From: Acidobacteriota bacterium
GTDB lineage: Bacteria; Acidobacteriota; UBA6911; RPQK01; JAJDTT01
Length of the DNA stretch: 64,000 nucleotides
Reading direction: 5' to 3'
Assembly: GCA_028874215.1 (NCBI GenBank)
Contig: JAPPLF010000080.1
Coordinates: 1 to 64,000 of the forward strand
Position 1 is the first letter of the stretch; every line of letters starts with the position of its first letter. Shown here piece by piece: positions 43,218-51,175 of the stretch. Made by a program: the position numbers and the translations under genes. The notes beneath the pieces are model-generated. The model saw only the letters and a program-made list of their open reading frames with translations, did not search any database and was not told the DNA's origin.

Positions 43218-44429
43218 CTACGGACCCAGGTTCCGCCACCAGCGCAGCTCCAGACCCCTCTCGTTCACCGCGACGACGTCGGACCACCCGTTGCCGTCCA
43301 TGTCGGCCACGATAACGGTGGCGCCCAGGATCCAGTGCTCCTTCAGCGGGTGCTTCTTCCAGGGATCTTTGGGATCTCCGGAATTCTCGAACCAGACAAT
43401 CTGCCCCTTCTGGCCGAAGCTGGTGGCCACCACGTCCAGATCGCCGTCCTTGTCCAGATCGTGGGGGACACCCTCGAAGCCGGACCAGAAACCTTCCTGG
43501 ATGTTGTGCATGCGCCAGCGGTGACCCCGGCCGGGTTCGCCGGTGTTCTCGTACCAGACCAGGTAGTGGCGCTCCGGAGCATCTCTCCCCAGCAGCCCGC
43601 CCGCCATGATCAGATCCAGGTCGCCGTCCCGGTCGAGGTCGACAGGCGTGCCATGCATGGGCAGGTGGCGGAGGCTGATGACGTGCCGCCGCCAGGGACC
43701 GGCGGCCGGATGACCGCTGTTCTCGTACCAGAGGACCATGCCGGCCACCCGGGCCGAACCCACCAGGTCGATCAGTCCATCTCCGTTGAAGTCGCCCGCG
43801 CGGATCATCCGGGTCTCGAATCGGCCTTCGTCCACGACGTGGGCGGGCCATTCTTCGTGCTGCCACGGACCGGGATTCCGATACCAGGTGAACTTGTTCC
43901 CGAGCCGCCAACTGGAGGCGGCCACGTCCGGGCGGCCGTCCCCGTCCAGATCGGCCACGTCCACGTCGTAGGCTCCCATGAGGCCGCCGCTGGTGATGGA
44001 GTGTCTCTTCCATGAATCGGTCTGCGCCGGGTTGCCCGGGTTCTCGAACCAGAAGACGTCGCCGTAAAAATTGTCGATCCCCACCAGATCGATATGCCCG
44101 TCCTGGTCGATGTCCGCCAGCCGGTGCCGTTCGTAACGGCCTTGCCAGTCCTCGTTGGCGATGTAATGGCGCCGGAACTTGCCGGATCCGTCGTTCTCGT
44201 ACCAATAGAAGGCGTTGTGGATGCGGGATCCCTTGGTCCCGCAATCGGAGCTGGAAAGATCCAGGTCGCCGTCGCCGTCCAGGTCGGCCGCGGCCACGGC
44301 ATAGGCGTAGGTGTAGTCGTTGGAGATGAGGTGTTCCTCGAACTTCAGGTCCCTGGCCTGGAGGGCCAGGCTCGCGGTGGCGAGTCCGAGAAAAATTCCA
44401 TAGGAACTCCGATATCCGGTCCAGTTCAT
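43218..44429 (-). CDS. Secreted FG-GAP/VCBS repeat protein
   Basis: A 403-residue exported protein with a signal-like helix (YGIFLGLATASLALQA) and a ring of FG-GAP/VCBS repeats: DLDGDGDLDLSSSD, DIDQDGHIDLVGID, DLDGDGRPDVAASS, DFNGDGLIDLVGSA, DLDRDGDLDLIMAG, DLDKDGDLDVVATS and DMDGNGWSDVVAVN. Alternating segments read WYEN or WFEN, giving a seven-bladed propeller probably binding calcium. The function would be binding or scaffolding. GGGAGG precedes ATG at 44429; the frame is open to 44615 but without a signal. It is divergent from the ECF sigma gene. Confidence 0.9.
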   Translation of the reverse strand: MNWTGYRSSYGIFLGLATASLALQARDLKFEEHLISNDYTYAYAVAAADLDGDGDLDLSSSDCGTKGSRIHNAFYWYENDGSGKFRRHYIANEDWQGRYERHRLADIDQDGHIDLVGIDNFYGDVFWFENPGNPAQTDSWKRHSITSGGLMGAYDVDVADLDGDGRPDVAASSWRLGNKFTWYRNPGPWQHEEWPAHVVDEGRFETRMIRAGDFNGDGLIDLVGSARVAGMVLWYENSGHPAAGPWRRHVISLRHLPMHGTPVDLDRDGDLDLIMAGGLLGRDAPERHYLVWYENTGEPGRGHRWRMHNIQEGFWSGFEGVPHDLDKDGDLDVVATSFGQKGQIVWFENSGDPKDPWKKHPLKEHWILGATVIVADMDGNGWSDVVAVNERGLELRWWRNLGP

Positions 44430-44604
44430 GGCGCCTCCCGTTGTCTTGCAGCTCACCCGGATTATCGTCCGGATCGCTGAGCACATGATGCAAGAGATCA
44501 TCTCAAGTCTGAAGTTTGAATCAAGTATTTCGACGAACGAATGCAACTTTCGCCGGCCTTCGGGGTTTCCTATATGACGATGATTCCGCGGACGCCGGAG
44601 AGTA

Positions 44605-45147
44605 ATGGTCGACAACAGCGCGTTTGAGACGTTCGTCTACGAGCACCAGGATCGGGTCTTCGGCATCGCCGTGCGGTTGCTGGGGAACGAGACCGAAGCC
44701 GAAGACGTGTCCCAGACGGTGTTTCTGAGGGCGTTCGAACACTTCGACCGGCTGGGCGGCAACCCCGCTGCGGGAGGTTGGCTGCGAACCGTGACCACGA
44801 ACCTGTGCCTGAACCATCTCTCCCGGTATCGGGCTCGCTGGCGATTGTTCAGTCAGCGTTCGACCGCCGGAGCCGCGGCCGGACGGAGTTACGAAGAGAG
44901 GATGGTGGCGCCGGGATCGCAGGCCGAAGACTTGGAACGTGCCGGCGAGCAGGCGCGGTTGGAGCAGGGAATTCGTGGGTTGCCGCCTCACCAGCGGGTG
45001 CCTCTGGTGCTGTTTCATTTCGAGGATCGAAGCTATAAGGAAATCGCCGGAATCCTGGACGTTACCCTGGCCAAGGTCAAGACCGATATTCACCGGGGCC
45101 GCCAGGCTCTCCGCCGCTTGATGGAGACGGATGATGAAGCACGATGA
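44605..45147 (+). CDS. ECF-type RNA polymerase sigma factor
   Basis: A 180-residue sigma factor with region 2 (FETFVYEHQDRVFGIAVRLLGNETEAEDVSQTVFLRAFEHFDRL, WLRTVTTNLCLNHLSRYRAR) and region 4 (LPPHQRVPLVLFHFEDRSYKEIAGILDVTLAKVKTDIHRGRQALRRLM), and nothing between except a variable linker. It would direct an envelope or stress regulon. GGAG lies before ATG at 44605. The last 17 bases overlap the next gene, a small membrane protein that is a likely anti-sigma factor. Confidence 0.93.
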   Translation: MVDNSAFETFVYEHQDRVFGIAVRLLGNETEAEDVSQTVFLRAFEHFDRLGGNPAAGGWLRTVTTNLCLNHLSRYRARWRLFSQRSTAGAAAGRSYEERMVAPGSQAEDLERAGEQARLEQGIRGLPPHQRVPLVLFHFEDRSYKEIAGILDVTLAKVKTDIHRGRQALRRLMETDDEAR

Positions 45148-45586
45148 TTTGGAGTCCCTGACCCATCGAAGGCTGGCCGAACTCCAGCCGCCGCGGGCGC
45201 CGCGAACGCTCGCTCCGCGGGTGATGGCTCAGATTCGGAGACGGCAGCAGAGTCCTTGGTATGGCCAGCCCTGGATCGCATGGCCCTGGGTGTGCCAGAT
45301 GGTGTCGGTTACCTTGCTTTTGGGACTCGCCGGTTTGGCTTGGTACTTGCTGAATTGGAGGGCTGGCGTTTCCGATGTCTTGGGAACCGGAAGAGTGGAG
45401 ACGAGCATAGTGGCCGTCACCGATGCGGTTGTGACGCTGGCGGAGAGTGGGCGCGTCCTGCAGCGTGTGATTCTGCAACCGATTGCCGGACATCTCATGT
45501 TCGTGATGGCATTTTTGGGTATGGCGAGCGCGTTGCTCTGTGCGGCGCTGGCCCGTTTGCTCCAGGAAAGGGAGGCTGGACAATGA
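45131..45586 (+). CDS. Small membrane protein, probable anti-sigma factor (151 aa)
   Basis: It overlaps the sigma gene by 17 bases and the next gene by four (ATGA). The N-terminal 40 residues (LESLTHRRLAELQPPRAPRTLAPRVMAQIRRR) are cytoplasmic and basic, as in anti-sigma factors. A membrane helix follows (about 58-76), then a short periplasmic segment and a second helix (about 118-142). No zinc-binding ZAS motif is present. The role is inferred from gene order and topology, not from a recognised domain. Confidence 0.65.
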   Translation: MMKHDDLESLTHRRLAELQPPRAPRTLAPRVMAQIRRRQQSPWYGQPWIAWPWVCQMVSVTLLLGLAGLAWYLLNWRAGVSDVLGTGRVETSIVAVTDAVVTLAESGRVLQRVILQPIAGHLMFVMAFLGMASALLCAALARLLQEREAGQ

Positions 45587-47061
45587 AGATCGCTTGGGGA
45601 GTTTCGGGACTTTTGGTGGTGGCGCTGGTGGGTTTTTCTGCTGGCTGTGGCGACGATTCCAGCGGCCCTGACTCGCCGCCGATTCCAGGGGTGCTCGAGA
45701 TCGGCGGTGATGACGGTGAAGTCGTCAAGATCGGAGGGAACTACGTTCTTCGAAGCGACCAGGAGGTCGGAGAGCTCGTCGTGATCTCGGGTATGGCGCG
45801 GATCGAAGGGACGGTCAGAGATGAAATGGTGGTCATTGCCGGCGGAGCGACACTCGCCGGCAGCGCCCGCGTCCAAGGCGACGCAGTAGTCTTGGGAGGA
45901 ACGGTCAAGGTGGAGGAAGGAGCCACCGTAGAAGGAGATTTGGTGGTTCTCGGCGGCGGTGTGGATGTGCCCCCGAACTTCGAACCGGGTGGGGAGCAGG
46001 TCTCTGTCGGGACGATCCCAGCGGGCGGGATATTGGCAGAATTGATTCCCTGGTTCACCCACGGACTGTTGATTGGCCGCCCGATCGTGCCGAGTCTTCT
46101 CTGGATCTGGGTTGTGGTCGGGGTTCTGGCAGTCTTGTACCTGCTGATCAATTTTATTTTCCCGGGTCCGGTCCACGCCTGCGCACAGGCTCTGGAGGAC
46201 AAACCGCTGAGTGTGGGTCTGGTGGGAATGTTGGTGGTGCTGCTGATCGCGCCCGTCTCGCTGATGCTGACAGTGACCGTCATCGGGCTGGTGCTGATCC
46301 CATTCCTTTGGGTTTTGCTTCTGGTCGGCGGACTCGTCGGTAGCGTCGGCGTTGCCCGCTGGATCGGAGCCCGAATTCTGGCCGAGGAGTCTCCGGAGAA
46401 CCGGGTCGAGGCGGCGCGGTCGCTGCTTATCGGATTTGCCTTGATCACTCTGGTCTACATGGTTCCGGTTCTCGGCTTCGTGGCATGGTCCGTGTTGGGC
46501 GTGTTGGCGTTGGGCGCTGCGGCAACCGAATCCTTTGCAGGGTTGCGGAAAGAGCATCCGGCTGCTCCGTCCCCAGCCCCACCGTCCCCGCCTCCGGCCG
46601 GCATTGAAACGGCTGGTGTCGGAACAGCGGGGCCTCCAGATAATACGGCACTTCCAGACGAACCCGCACCGGCGGTAGACCTCTCGGCGTTTCGCCGTGC
46701 GAGATTCCTTACCCGGGTCGGAGCGCTCCTGATCGATCTCGCCATGGTGGCCTTCGTCACCTACCTGCTGGAGATTCATGGCGGGAAAACGATTCTGCTG
46801 TTGTTGATCTACCGCGTCGCTCACTGGAGTTTGAGGGGAACGACTGTCGGCGGCATCATCTGCCGTTTGCGCGTCGTGCGCACCGATGGAGCGCCGATCC
46901 GCTTCGCCGAGGCGGCGGTGCGTGGACTTGCCACCATCCTTTCGACGTTGGTCGTGGGACTGGGTTGGCTCTGGATCCTCTGGGATCCGGAGCGGCAGGC
47001 GTGGCACGACAAGATCGCAGGAACCGCCGTAGTCCAGGTCCCGTCCGATTGGCCCCGGTAG
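45583..47061 (+). CDS. Lipoprotein-type membrane protein with bactofilin-like repeats and RDD domain
   Basis: A 492-residue protein. A lipobox SAGC at Cys22 is followed by a parallel-beta segment (about 35-135) of short repeats (GELVVISGMARIEGTVRDEMVVIAGG, SARVQGDAVVLGGTVKVEEGATVEGD) resembling bactofilin or polymer-forming domains. Four or five membrane helices follow (about 165-310). After a Pro-rich linker (SPAPPSPPP) comes an RDD domain (about 365-490; RARFLTRVGALLIDLAMV, WSLRGTTVGGIICRLRVV, WHDKIAGTAVV). The combination is unusual. As the third gene of the ECF operon it may be the membrane target or sensor. Its ATG overlaps the previous stop by four bases. Confidence 0.8.
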   Translation: MKIAWGVSGLLVVALVGFSAGCGDDSSGPDSPPIPGVLEIGGDDGEVVKIGGNYVLRSDQEVGELVVISGMARIEGTVRDEMVVIAGGATLAGSARVQGDAVVLGGTVKVEEGATVEGDLVVLGGGVDVPPNFEPGGEQVSVGTIPAGGILAELIPWFTHGLLIGRPIVPSLLWIWVVVGVLAVLYLLINFIFPGPVHACAQALEDKPLSVGLVGMLVVLLIAPVSLMLTVTVIGLVLIPFLWVLLLVGGLVGSVGVARWIGARILAEESPENRVEAARSLLIGFALITLVYMVPVLGFVAWSVLGVLALGAAATESFAGLRKEHPAAPSPAPPSPPPAGIETAGVGTAGPPDNTALPDEPAPAVDLSAFRRARFLTRVGALLIDLAMVAFVTYLLEIHGGKTILLLLIYRVAHWSLRGTTVGGIICRLRVVRTDGAPIRFAEAAVRGLATILSTLVVGLGWLWILWDPERQAWHDKIAGTAVVQVPSDWPR

Positions 47062-47084
47062 AACCCGAAATGATACCAACGAAC

Positions 47085-47119
47085 TGTCCGGAATCGGACA
47101 ATCTGTCCGATTCCGGACA
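47085..47119. repeat. Perfect 16-bp inverted repeat made of two TGTCCG-n4-CGGACA palindromes
   Basis: TGTCCGGAATCGGACA (47085-47100) and its exact reverse complement (47104-47119) are separated by three bases. Each arm is itself a TGTCCG-GAAT/ATTC-CGGACA palindrome. This could be a very stable hairpin terminating the ECF operon, or a double operator site. No U-tract follows it. Confidence 0.75.
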
Positions 47120-47210
47120 CCTGCAACGGACTCGGTATGGGGTCAGGCATTCCGGCACTCATCGTCTTCCTGTTCCCGAACAGCTGACGTGAATTCATGA
47201 ACGGTATGTC

Positions 47211-47230
47211 ATGGTAGAGTTAATGGTAGA
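47211..47230 (+). promoter_or_regulatory. Direct repeat upstream of vapB, possible autoregulatory site
   Basis: ATGGTAGA occurs at 47211-47218 and again at 47223-47230, 12 bp apart start to start, just before the antitoxin start codon and in AT-rich sequence. AbrB-like antitoxins commonly bind repeated sites at their own promoters. The assignment is by position only. Confidence 0.35.
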
Positions 47231-47239
47231 ATATATGCC

Positions 47240-47512
47240 ATGAAATCAACCATAGATAAAGCTGGTCGCATCGTGATTCCAAAGCCGATTCGAGACGCGG
47301 CGCGGCTGAAGCCGGGTACGAGGGTTGGCTTTCGGGTCATTTCCGGACGTGTGGAGATTGAGCCGGTTCCGCTTGAAGTTACGCTTGAGCAACGCGGCCC
47401 ACTAGTTGTCGCCGTTCCAAGTCAGCAGCAGCCAGTCTTGAAGGCGTCCACGGTCGAGCGCACGATAGATGTGGTCCGTGATCGCGGAACCGCGAAGGGG
47501 GCTCCTGATTGA
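47240..47512 (+). CDS. vapB: AbrB/MazE-type antitoxin (VapB)
   Basis: A 90-residue protein with an N-terminal swapped-hairpin DNA-binding domain (STIDKAGRIVIPKPIRDAARLKPGTRVGFRVISGRVEIEPV) typical of AbrB/SpoVT antitoxins. The C-terminal tail would bind and block the toxin. It precedes a PIN-domain gene whose TTG start overlaps this stop codon. No strong Shine-Dalgarno is present, and the start lies close to the likely operator. Confidence 0.9.
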   Translation: MKSTIDKAGRIVIPKPIRDAARLKPGTRVGFRVISGRVEIEPVPLEVTLEQRGPLVVAVPSQQQPVLKASTVERTIDVVRDRGTAKGAPD

Positions 47513-47940
47513 GCCGGTATCTATGCGACACCAGTTGTCTCGTCGCAGCGGTCTGCACCTGGCACGAACACCATGCCCGCACCCGTGCCGAGATAGAGAG
47601 CCGCAGCCGCGATCATGAAGACATGGTCCTTGCAGCCCATACGCTCGCGGAAACCTATGCGGTCCTCACTCGGCTCCCTCCGCTTCATCGACTGAGAGCC
47701 GCCGACGCCCTTTCCCTGATTGAAATGAATTGGGGTGGTGCACCCGTCATTCAACTGACGGACTCGGACACATGGCGAGCGCTACGAGAAGCGCCGCAAT
47801 TCGGAATCGCTGGCGGTCAGACGTACGACGCGCTTGTTGTGGCTGCTGCGATCAAGGCCGGCGCGTCGGTGCTTCTTACCTGGAACCTGCGCAACTTCTC
47901 TCAGTTTTCGGGGAGAATCAGCATCTGTGCGCCGGTTTGA
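47509..47940 (+). CDS. vapC: PIN-domain toxin (VapC)
   Basis: A 143-residue ribonuclease of the PIN fold. Acidic active-site residues are visible as Asp7 (YLCDTSCLV), Glu48 (TLAETYAVL) and Asp107 (TYDALVVAAAI), in the usual order for VapC enzymes that cut tRNA or rRNA. The start is TTG at 47509, overlapping the antitoxin stop by three bases; this ties toxin synthesis to antitoxin translation and keeps its level low. The downstream neighbour, creD, is convergent. Confidence 0.9.
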   Translation: MSRYLCDTSCLVAAVCTWHEHHARTRAEIESRSRDHEDMVLAAHTLAETYAVLTRLPPLHRLRAADALSLIEMNWGGAPVIQLTDSDTWRALREAPQFGIAGGQTYDALVVAAAIKAGASVLLTWNLRNFSQFSGRISICAPV

Positions 47941-48031
47941 ATTGTCTACGCGTATTCCAATCGAAATACTTGCCGGAAGCTGCCAATTGCAGGCAACTTC
48001 AGCGGGCGTGTCTCTCGGCTCGTTCTCACGG

Positions 48032-49396
48032 CTACGAAGTCCGGGGTGATTCCGGAGGTGCGGAACCTGTCCTGTACCAGTCCACGCGCCGGGTGGCGTA
48101 CATGATGGCCGCGAGGATGCCGAAGAGGCCGAGGGATCCGATAAGCAGGGCAAAGTCCTCGTTCACGAGGAGGACGTACAGGTAGGCGTAAAGGGAGGTG
48201 ACGCCGGCGGCGACAAGCAAAGCGGGCCGCAAGCGGCGCAGCACCGCGGCCGAGTACGCGGCTACCAACCCGATGATCGAAATACTGGCCAGGGAGTAGG
48301 CAAGTGGGAAGCCGATGTGCTCGGACAGCGAGAGCTCCAGAAGGTAGAAGAGGCAGAGAGCACCTCCCAGCATGAGGTATTGGATCGGATGGACGCGAAC
48401 GCCTACCAGGACTTCGATCAGCCAGACGAAGGCGAAAGGGAGGAGGGCAAAGAGGAAGGCGTACTTTAGGCTGCGTTCCGCCATACGGTAGTGATCGACC
48501 GGATGGACCAGCTCGACACCGAAACGTGAGCCGTCGACGGATTCATTCATCCTGTCCTCAGCCCTCCACGCCTGCGGATAGTTTCGGCCCAGAGACGGGA
48601 TCGACCACTTGGCCTGAAAGTCCGAGGCCGACACGGAGCGCTCGGCTGGGAGCCAATTTCCCTGAAAGCTGGGATGGCCGTAATCCGACCGGAGTTCGAT
48701 GACAGTCTGCTGTCCGAAGGGAGTGAGGTAGAGACCGAGGCTGCCATTCAGGGAGAGCGGGAAAGAGAATCTGAACCGCTCAGTTGCGTCCGCCGCTCCG
48801 ACCACCGCGTGGATCCCCGCGACCCCGCCCAGGAAGGCTCCGGTTCCGGGAAGGAAAGACGCGGGCCGGCCATTCCACGATACGGAGGTTTCTTCCTGGA
48901 TTGCGCGCGCGTCCGATATTCCGACGGCCAGATAGGCTCGATCCCAGTTGACCGCCTCGGGCTCGACATCGAACTCGGCGAAGCCGGGACGTGCAAACTC
49001 GCCCTCGACCGTCAGGCTGACGCGGTAGACCGGGATCGAGAAGATCCCCCGAAAGCGGGTCTCGGTGTCGATGGAGCCGCGAGAGTGGAGGCGCTCGGGG
49101 AGGAATACGGCGTGTCGGACCTCGGCTCGGGTGACTTCCTGGCCGCCGGTTGCGACCTCGGTCCAACGATGAGTGTAGGGCACGACCAGCGCCGGACCGG
49201 TGATGATCTGGTCGTTTCCCCACTTTGACGAAACCTCGGCCACCGCCTCCCGGCGCCTCTCCTGGCGCTCCGAGACCAGCTCCGCGATCATCTCGATGGG
49301 AATCTGAAGCAGTAAGGCCAGGAACCCGACCAGGAGGAGGCGCAGCATCTGCGAGCTTCGAAGCGAAGATGTCAACCGCTCGAGAGAATCTTGCAT
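48032..49396 (-). CDS. creD: CreD-family inner membrane protein
   Basis: A 454-residue membrane protein. An N-terminal helix (MLRLLLVGFLALLLQIPIEMIAELV) leads to the diagnostic ERQERRREAVAEVSSKWGNDQIITGPALVVPY, a large periplasmic domain (about 75-290; VFLPERLHSRGSIDTETRFRGIFSIPVYR) and five or six C-terminal helices (KYAFLFALLPFAFVWLIEVL, HPIQYLMLGGALCLFYLLELSLSEHIGF). CreD proteins affect envelope integrity and beta-lactam or colicin sensitivity; the molecular function is unknown. ATG at 49396 gives the family N-terminus; the frame is open to 49612. Confidence 0.93.
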   Translation of the reverse strand: MQDSLERLTSSLRSSQMLRLLLVGFLALLLQIPIEMIAELVSERQERRREAVAEVSSKWGNDQIITGPALVVPYTHRWTEVATGGQEVTRAEVRHAVFLPERLHSRGSIDTETRFRGIFSIPVYRVSLTVEGEFARPGFAEFDVEPEAVNWDRAYLAVGISDARAIQEETSVSWNGRPASFLPGTGAFLGGVAGIHAVVGAADATERFRFSFPLSLNGSLGLYLTPFGQQTVIELRSDYGHPSFQGNWLPAERSVSASDFQAKWSIPSLGRNYPQAWRAEDRMNESVDGSRFGVELVHPVDHYRMAERSLKYAFLFALLPFAFVWLIEVLVGVRVHPIQYLMLGGALCLFYLLELSLSEHIGFPLAYSLASISIIGLVAAYSAAVLRRLRPALLVAAGVTSLYAYLYVLLVNEDFALLIGSLGLFGILAAIMYATRRVDWYRTGSAPPESPRTS

Positions 49397-49514
49397 CGAG
49401 TGCGCTCCATCGATTGGGAGATTCCCGAAACATAGCAGGAACACGGGTTCCTTGTAACCGATCCGGTTTTCATCGGACAATCTGTTAGAAATCGAAAACT
49501 GGAGATGGATCCCC

Positions 49515-51137
49515 ATGAGACGATTCACGATTCTGCTGTTTCCGGCGTCCCTTGCGGTTCTCTTCGGCACCGCCGATGACACCTGTGCGGAGGGAGGCGA
49601 GAACTCCCTCAAGCCGTCTCCGGACGCCGCCCTCTACGCCTACGGCTACCATCAGCGCCCCTACCCGCTGGAACCGGGACCCCATCTCTTCGTGGATTGG
49701 CGCTACGTCAATCCGGGCCATGTGACCTACAGGTACCGGGGGCGGCGGATCCAGCGGGATCGGCCCGAAGAATACGGCCCGGAGATCAACTCCGAGGTCC
49801 AGGGCCTTCCCCGGGAGGTTCCCACCGGAATCCGGATCGAGGTGCAGACGGCGGGCAAGCTGGGACCCGTGATCAGCAACGACCGGCCCTGGGAGTACTT
49901 CACGCCCTACGTCAACCTGATCCACCATGACGGGAAGTACATTCTCTTTTACAACACCACCACCTACCGGCTCGGCCGGAGCTCGGAAGGCTACATGGTC
50001 TGCTATGCCGAGTCCGAAGACGGCCTGAACTACCGCAAGCCGCCGCTGGGGCAGGTGGAGTTCCAGGGAAGCCGCGAGAACAACATCGTCCTGGGGCCGG
50101 GGGTCTGCAGGTACGGGATTCACGGTCCGGCCATCTTCGTGGATCCCACCGCCGAGCCCGACGAGCGATTCAAGGCCGTCTACCAGGCCGCCGTCGACCA
50201 GGCGACCGTCGAGCGGATGCAGGCCGCCCATCCCGAATCGGTGACTCCCGCCTCGAAAGACGGGACGGCTCTCATGGGGGCGGTCTCTCCGGACGGCATC
50301 CGGTGGCGGGAACTGGAGGAGCCGTTGATGGGCCACGTCAGCGACACCGGAACCACGGCCTACTGGGACGAACGTCTGGGCCGCTACGTGGGTTACTTCC
50401 GGATGGGGGTCTGGGGCCGGCGCATGATCGGCCGGGCCGAAACCACCGATTTCCGGCGCTGGCCCCGCCCGGAGATGGTTCTGGCCCCCGACCCTTCAGA
50501 GTCGGCGTGGGTCGACTACTACACCAACGGCAGGGCGTTCTACCCGGGCACCAGCACCATGCACCTCATGTTTCCCATGATCTACCACCGCAACCTGGAC
50601 ACCAGCACAGTGCGGGTCGCCGCCAGCCTGGCTGGACGGATCTGGAACTTCCTTCCGGGAGGACCGGTCCTGGAGCCCGGTTCGGAAGGGTCGTTCGACG
50701 CCGGATGCCTCTTCCCCGGCGCCGGTCTGGCCGAAATCTCCGGAAACCGGGTCATCCTGCCCTACGTCGGATTCGCCGTCCCTCACAAGTTTCCCCGGCT
50801 GAGCCCCCTGGGAGAGATTGCTTTCGCCGTCTGGCCCAAGCAGCGGCTCAGCGCCCTGGTGGCGGACGAGGAGGGGAGGTTCGTCACGAACCCCCTCTCC
50901 AGCCGTGGAAAGTCCCTCTGGCTTAATTTCGACACGGGCCGGAACGGATCCGTGCAAGTGGAGGTGGTTGGCGTGGAGGGCAGAAGCCTGGCCGAGTGCG
51001 ATATCCTGTCTGGTGACCGGCTCTCGAAGCAGGTGACCTGGAAGGGGCGTCCGGATCTGGGAGTCGATCCGGGTCAAGCCTTTCGCCTGCGGTTCCAACT
51101 GCGAGGCGCCAAGCTCTTCGCCTTCGAGATGCGTTGA
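49515..51137 (+). CDS. Glycosidase-like exported protein, paralogue 3 of 4
   Basis: A 540-residue protein with a signal peptide (ILLFPASLAVLFGTADDTCA). It shares with its paralogues the propeller motifs VCYAESEDGLNYRKPPLGQVEFQGSRENNIVLG, LMGAVSPDGIRWRELE and IGRAETTDFRRWPRPE, and the C-terminal beta domain (SVQVEVVGVEGRSLAECDI to GAKLFAFEM). The tyrosine-rich YAYGYHQRPYPLEPGPHLFVDWRYVNPG N-terminus is longer than in paralogue 1. Catalytic acids cannot be fixed, so hydrolase activity is inferred from fold only. It precedes an insulinase-type peptidase by 38 bases in the same direction. Confidence 0.75.
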   Translation: MRRFTILLFPASLAVLFGTADDTCAEGGENSLKPSPDAALYAYGYHQRPYPLEPGPHLFVDWRYVNPGHVTYRYRGRRIQRDRPEEYGPEINSEVQGLPREVPTGIRIEVQTAGKLGPVISNDRPWEYFTPYVNLIHHDGKYILFYNTTTYRLGRSSEGYMVCYAESEDGLNYRKPPLGQVEFQGSRENNIVLGPGVCRYGIHGPAIFVDPTAEPDERFKAVYQAAVDQATVERMQAAHPESVTPASKDGTALMGAVSPDGIRWRELEEPLMGHVSDTGTTAYWDERLGRYVGYFRMGVWGRRMIGRAETTDFRRWPRPEMVLAPDPSESAWVDYYTNGRAFYPGTSTMHLMFPMIYHRNLDTSTVRVAASLAGRIWNFLPGGPVLEPGSEGSFDAGCLFPGAGLAEISGNRVILPYVGFAVPHKFPRLSPLGEIAFAVWPKQRLSALVADEEGRFVTNPLSSRGKSLWLNFDTGRNGSVQVEVVGVEGRSLAECDILSGDRLSKQVTWKGRPDLGVDPGQAFRLRFQLRGAKLFAFEMR

Positions 51138-51175
51138 GCCCGGCGGTTGTTCGGAAACCCTGGAGGTTGAATTCC

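Noticed and set aside
47941-48031. TTGCC/GGCAA pair between vapC and creD as a terminator
   Set aside because: A five-base stem with a loop of about 18 bases and no U-tract is too weak to support.
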